Below, piece by piece: positions 61,150-64,000 of a DNA stretch of 64,000 bases. A program made the translations under genes and the position numbers. How positions within the stretch are numbered: position 1 is the first letter of the stretch; each line of letters begins with the position of its first letter. Under the pieces are notes generated by a model, which saw nothing but the letters and a program-made list of their open reading frames with translations, made no database searches and was not told where the DNA came from. This DNA comes from Comamonas aquatica NBRC 14918 (lineage in GTDB: Bacteria; Pseudomonadota; Gammaproteobacteria; Burkholderiales; Burkholderiaceae_C): positions 31,095 through 95,094 of the forward strand of contig NZ_BBJR01000037.1 in assembly GCF_000739875.1 (NCBI RefSeq). The letters run 5' to 3'.

Positions 61150-61569
61150 ATGAAAATCGGTGAACTATCGTCATTGGCAGGGTGCTCCGTTCCCGCGGTG
61201 CGCTTTTATGAAGCAGAGGGCCTTCTGCAGGCGCCCCTGCGGGCCGCCAACAACTATCGGCAATATGGCCAACAGCATGTCGACAGGTTGGCCTTCATCG
61301 TTCGGTGCCGCTCGCTGGACATGTCGCACGACGATATCCGGGCTCTGCTGCAGTTGCAGGACGACCCCGCCATGTCCTGCGACGAGGTCAATGCCTTGCT
61401 AGACGATCAAATGCGCTTGGTAGAGCAGCGAATCGCCGAGTTGCAGGCGCTGCGCAAGCAACTGCGTGCCATCCGCAGTACCTGTGCGGGAGGGGTATGC
61501 GTTGGCGATTGCGGTGCACTTGAATCGCTGCGCAGCGCCACTGGGGCAAGCTGGCCAACCGTTCGCTGA
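61150..61569 (+). CDS. MerR-family CadR/PbrR-like metal-responsive regulator
   Basis: 139-residue activator. Winged-helix N-terminus MKIGELSSLAGCSVPAVRFYEAEGLL; linking helix; dimerisation helix VEQRIAELQALRKQLRAIRS (91-110) and C-terminal metal loop with Cys112, Cys117 and Cys121, plus Cys77 in SCDEVNAL. Cys77 and Cys112 coincide with ligands of CadR/PbrR. Start at ATG 61150. It should bind the dyad at 61102-61132 and activate the divergent transporter gene. Confidence 0.9.
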   Translation: MKIGELSSLAGCSVPAVRFYEAEGLLQAPLRAANNYRQYGQQHVDRLAFIVRCRSLDMSHDDIRALLQLQDDPAMSCDEVNALLDDQMRLVEQRIAELQALRKQLRAIRSTCAGGVCVGDCGALESLRSATGASWPTVR

Positions 61570-61591
61570 GCGGAGCCTCAAATAACGACAT

Positions 61592-63166
61592 TCAGCTCGG
61601 TGCGAACCAACGATGCGGTAGCAACTCGTGAACCAGGCTAACCCGTTGCGTCGGCAAGCGAGCCAAAACGTCCTTGAGATACGCATAGGGATCATGCCCA
61701 TTGAGTCGTGCTGACTGGATGAGCGTCATGACGGCTGCTGCCCTCTGACCAGCTCGTAGGCTGCCCGCAAAGAGCCAGTTGTTGCGGCCAATGGCAATCG
61801 GCCGAATCTGGTTCTCGATCCAGTTGTTGTCCACGGGCAGCTGTCCGTCATCGACGAACCGGGTCAAAGCCTCCCAGCGCCGCAAGCTGTAGTCCAGCGC
61901 TTTGGCGCTTGCCGAGCCTTCCGGCACCTTCTGGCGTTGCAGCACCATCCACTGGTGCAAGGCATCAAGCAGCGGCTTCGTTTGTTGTTGCCGGATGGTT
62001 TGGCGCTGATCGGTCGCAATCTCCTTGACCTCACGCTCGATCTCGTAGACCCGCGCGAACTGCTGCAGCGCGACCTCGGCGATCTGGCTTTGGTTCGCCG
62101 CGTGCAAATCGAAGAACTTGCGCCGCGCGTGCGCCAGGCAGCCGACCTCGGTCACACCACTTGCGATCAAGGCCTTGTAGCCGCTGAAGTCGTCACAGGT
62201 GAGGCTGCCTCTCCAGTCGCCCAGGAAGCGCCGGGCGTGTTCGCCCGAGCGCGATTCGCAGAAGTCGTAGACGACCGCCTTGATGTTCTCGAAGGCGCCC
62301 GTGGCATAGGCCCATAGGTACGCCCGGTGCGCCTTGCCGTTGCCCGGCTTGAGCATGGACACCGGCGTCTCGTCGGCATGCAGCACGCGGCGCTGCAGCA
62401 GCTCTGTCCTCATGGCGTCAACCAGTGGCTGCAACTGCACGCCACACGAGCCCACCCATTGCGCCAGCGTGGAGCGGGGGATGGCTAGGCCGGCGCGGCC
62501 GAAGATCGCTTCCTGGCGGTACAGCGGCAGGTGGTCGGCGTACTTGGCCACCAGCACTTGCGCCAGTAGCCCAGTGGTAGGGATGCCTTTGTCGATGATG
62601 TGAGGATCGACAGGCACCTGGTGAATCGTCTCGCACTGGGCACAGGCCCACTTGCCCCGGATGTGGCGCTCCACCGTGAACACGCCGGGCGCGTAGTCCA
62701 GCTTCTCGGCCACGTCCTCGCCGATGCGCTTCATCTGGCAACCGCAGGCGCAGGTGGTGGACTCGGGCTCGTGGCGGATCTCGCGCCGCGACAGGTTGGC
62801 CGGCAGGGGTGCGCGTTTGGGGACTTGCTTGTCTTGGCGGCCTGCCACTGGCGGCGTGGCCTGCTCGATCTCATCGGCCACCGCCTGCAGGTCCTCATCC
62901 AGCGATTCATCGAGCAGGCTCTTCTGCTCGGCGCTGAAGCGCTCCGACTGTGCGGCGAACTTCATGCGCTTGAGCAGTGCGTTCTCGTGCGTGAGCTTGT
63001 CGATCTGCGCCTGCTTGAAGACCGCCTCTTGGCCCTGGCGTGCGATCACGCCGTCTCGCTCGGCCAGCTCACCCATCAACGACAGCAGGGCCGCTCGCAT
63101 CTGCTGCGGCTCCAGGGTGTCAAGGTGGTCTGCGGTGATCACGGGAGAAGATGATGCGGCTAACAT
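61592..63166 (-). CDS. tnpC: IS66-family transposase TnpC
   Basis: 524-residue DDE transposase. N-terminal coiled-coil/leucine-rich helix (ALLKRMKFAAQSERFSAEQ) and zinc-binding CACGCQ...CAQCET; catalytic acidic residues are in HADETPVSM, DDFSGYKALI and NWIENQIRPIAIGRNNWLFAG. The end reads LVHELLPHRW, so the protein is complete. The ATG at 63166 is followed by LAASSSPVITADHL; upstream sequence is noncoding. Third gene of the IS66 set. Confidence 0.94.
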   Translation of the reverse strand: MLAASSSPVITADHLDTLEPQQMRAALLSLMGELAERDGVIARQGQEAVFKQAQIDKLTHENALLKRMKFAAQSERFSAEQKSLLDESLDEDLQAVADEIEQATPPVAGRQDKQVPKRAPLPANLSRREIRHEPESTTCACGCQMKRIGEDVAEKLDYAPGVFTVERHIRGKWACAQCETIHQVPVDPHIIDKGIPTTGLLAQVLVAKYADHLPLYRQEAIFGRAGLAIPRSTLAQWVGSCGVQLQPLVDAMRTELLQRRVLHADETPVSMLKPGNGKAHRAYLWAYATGAFENIKAVVYDFCESRSGEHARRFLGDWRGSLTCDDFSGYKALIASGVTEVGCLAHARRKFFDLHAANQSQIAEVALQQFARVYEIEREVKEIATDQRQTIRQQQTKPLLDALHQWMVLQRQKVPEGSASAKALDYSLRRWEALTRFVDDGQLPVDNNWIENQIRPIAIGRNNWLFAGSLRAGQRAAAVMTLIQSARLNGHDPYAYLKDVLARLPTQRVSLVHELLPHRWFAPS

Positions 63167-63218
63167 CACATTCGCGCATCGGTGCAAGCGCTGATTGCCT
63201 GGCCAACGACCGGAGCAC

Positions 63219-63551
63219 TCAAAGTACAGTGATGACTCCAGCCTCGCCGACGTTCTTCCAGGGCAGGCCCAGCACGAGCGCATCGAACTGCGTTCGGCTG
63301 AGTGTGGCGGTGGTGGCGGCATCGCGCGGCCAGACGAACTTGCCGCTATTCAGGCGCCGGGCCGCCAGCCAGACACCGATGCCGTCGTGCACCAGCACCT
63401 TCATGCGGTTGGCTCGTCGATTGGCGAACAGATAGGCGTGGTGTGGGCGCGCTGCGCCAAAGACAGCCACTACCCGGGCGAGCGCCGTCTCGGTGCCTGC
63501 TCGCATGTCCAGCGGCTCGGTGGAGAGCCACAGCGCATCAATGCGGATCAT
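63219..63551 (-). CDS. tnpB: IS66 accessory protein TnpB (Orf2)
   Basis: 110-residue IS66 Orf2-like protein. Family pattern: ALWLSTEPLDMRAGTETAL, HHAYLFANRRANRMKVLVHDGIGVWLAARRL and FDALVLGLPWKN. It overlaps tnpA by 4 bases (ATGA). Needed together with TnpA for efficient transposition in IS66 elements. Confidence 0.93.
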   Translation of the reverse strand: MIRIDALWLSTEPLDMRAGTETALARVVAVFGAARPHHAYLFANRRANRMKVLVHDGIGVWLAARRLNSGKFVWPRDAATTATLSRTQFDALVLGLPWKNVGEAGVITVL

Positions 63552-63943
63552 CGGAGCCAGTCGCGCAGCCACGCTGCACATGACGCTGCATCTTCCAGGG
63601 GCCAGTTCACGGTGACTACGCTGGCGCTGCGCCGAACATCAACGCGAATCGCACGCGACACGGGCGGCGAGCTGGTCTCGGTTGCTGGGAGCTGTTCAAC
63701 TGGTGGAGGCAGATTCAGCGCAACGAACTCATTCCGGGGCGCTGGCAACAGGGAGTCTGCTTGCTCGCGCATCCAGCGATGAACGATGTTGGCGTTGATT
63801 CCGTGTGCAAGCGCTACGCCGGCCACTGACGCGCCGGAGACCTGGCATTCGGCCACGATCTGGCCTTTAAGTTCCGGGGAGTAGTAGTGCCGCTTGGGGC
63901 GCTGGGCGATCGTGTCGTTCGCCATAGTGTGCGTGATGTTCAT
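63548..63943 (-). CDS. tnpA: IS66 accessory protein TnpA (HTH)
   Basis: 131-residue protein with an N-terminal helix-turn-helix (KRHYYSPELKGQIVAECQ, ALAHGINANIVHRWMREQ). ATG at 63943 is the most likely start; GTG 63952 and ATG 63925 are alternatives. It lies next to the IS end. Confidence 0.88.
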   Translation of the reverse strand: MNITHTMANDTIAQRPKRHYYSPELKGQIVAECQVSGASVAGVALAHGINANIVHRWMREQADSLLPAPRNEFVALNLPPPVEQLPATETSSPPVSRAIRVDVRRSASVVTVNWPLEDAASCAAWLRDWLR

Positions 63944-63982
63944 CGTGCACACGATGCCTCGACACTGGGTCTATCTCAAGAT

Positions 63983-64000
63983 GGGATTGCCGGACGCTTA
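63983..64000. repeat. Right terminal inverted repeat of the IS66 element
   Basis: GGGATTGCCGGACGCTTA at the end of the window corresponds to the IS66 tip; its inward orientation agrees with tnpA being next to it. Confidence 0.75.

Larger units (their letters stand above)
61592..64000 (-). mobile_element. IS66-family insertion sequence, right end at the window edge
   Basis: Complete tnpA-tnpB-tnpC set. The right end reads GGGATTGCCGGACGCTTA (63983-64000), which is the IS66-type terminal sequence (inverse TAAGCGTCCGGC); one more base probably lies outside. No matching GTAAGCGTCC end is seen between tnpC and the MerR gene (61570-61591), so the left end is lost or very divergent. Confidence 0.85.

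Overview
The window is about two-thirds GC, densely coded chromosomal DNA of a betaproteobacterium, most likely family Comamonadaceae (Acidovorax/Comamonas/Alicycliphilus-like). The basis is the gene content (Bug-type periplasmic binding protein, doubled UvrA, liu leucine-catabolism genes, C-terminal-Phe porin) and a family of short AGCGCTTG...AAGCGCT intergenic repeats that I associate with this family. No database was searched; all identifications come from motif and family recognition.

Layout. 1-1764: start of a leucine/isovalerate operon on the minus strand (LiuR, thioesterase, isovaleryl-CoA dehydrogenase) with two LiuR-like palindromes. 1862-3019: YchJ-like protein and a HAD phosphatase. 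3395-11031: respiratory block, ctaA-ctaB (heme A and heme O synthesis) converging on cyoABCD-surf1 (quinol oxidase); an imperfect tandem duplication lies where they meet. 11032-11453: divergent promoter region with three FNR/Anr-like boxes. 11454-19490: MHS transporter, a double-length (1976-residue) UvrA and a small GIY-YIG protein. 19650-24275: Bug protein, two-gene prfC/HAD unit with a 108-bp inverted-repeat element between them, lysoplasmalogenase-like protein. 24319-27535: MacAB/DevBCA-like efflux system. 27587-30821: ruvAB and phoH-ybeY. 30915-37141: persulfide/sulfur detoxification cluster around a BigR-type repressor (YeeE/YedE halves, DUF2892, persulfide dioxygenase, CMD protein, MFS, DsrE-like, TauE). 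37191-39947: FixJ-type two-component system, whose kinase carries two compensating poly-C frameshifts, and a secreted GlcG-like protein. 39948-41836: repeat-rich accessory island holding one GC-poor orphan gene with a PD-(D/E)XK-like motif. 41837-47299: DbpA helicase, CDF metal exporter, AraC regulator, Na+/H+ antiporter. 47398-56268: liuBCD/liuE leucine-degradation genes with DUF4126, GhrA, a YbaK-DUF1289 fusion and a DsbA-like isomerase. 56476-59762: MHS transporter, porin, small membrane protein. 59994-64000: mobile-looking metal-resistance pair (HMA-CDF transporter and CadR/PbrR-like regulator) next to an IS66 element that runs off the right edge.

How the genes work together. Isovaleryl-CoA dehydrogenase at the left edge and LiuB/D, LiuC and LiuE some 47-54 kb away make the full route from isovaleryl-CoA to acetoacetate and acetyl-CoA. 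The Cyo oxidase, its SURF1 assembly factor and the CtaA/CtaB heme enzymes form a functional respiratory unit with oxygen-responsive control suggested by the FNR-like boxes. The BigR cluster should sense persulfide, import or export sulfur species, and oxidise persulfide. The most unusual material is the single-chain double UvrA with its GIY-YIG neighbour, repeat-derived sequence apparently built into coding linkers, and the orphan nuclease-like gene between inverted repeat copies.
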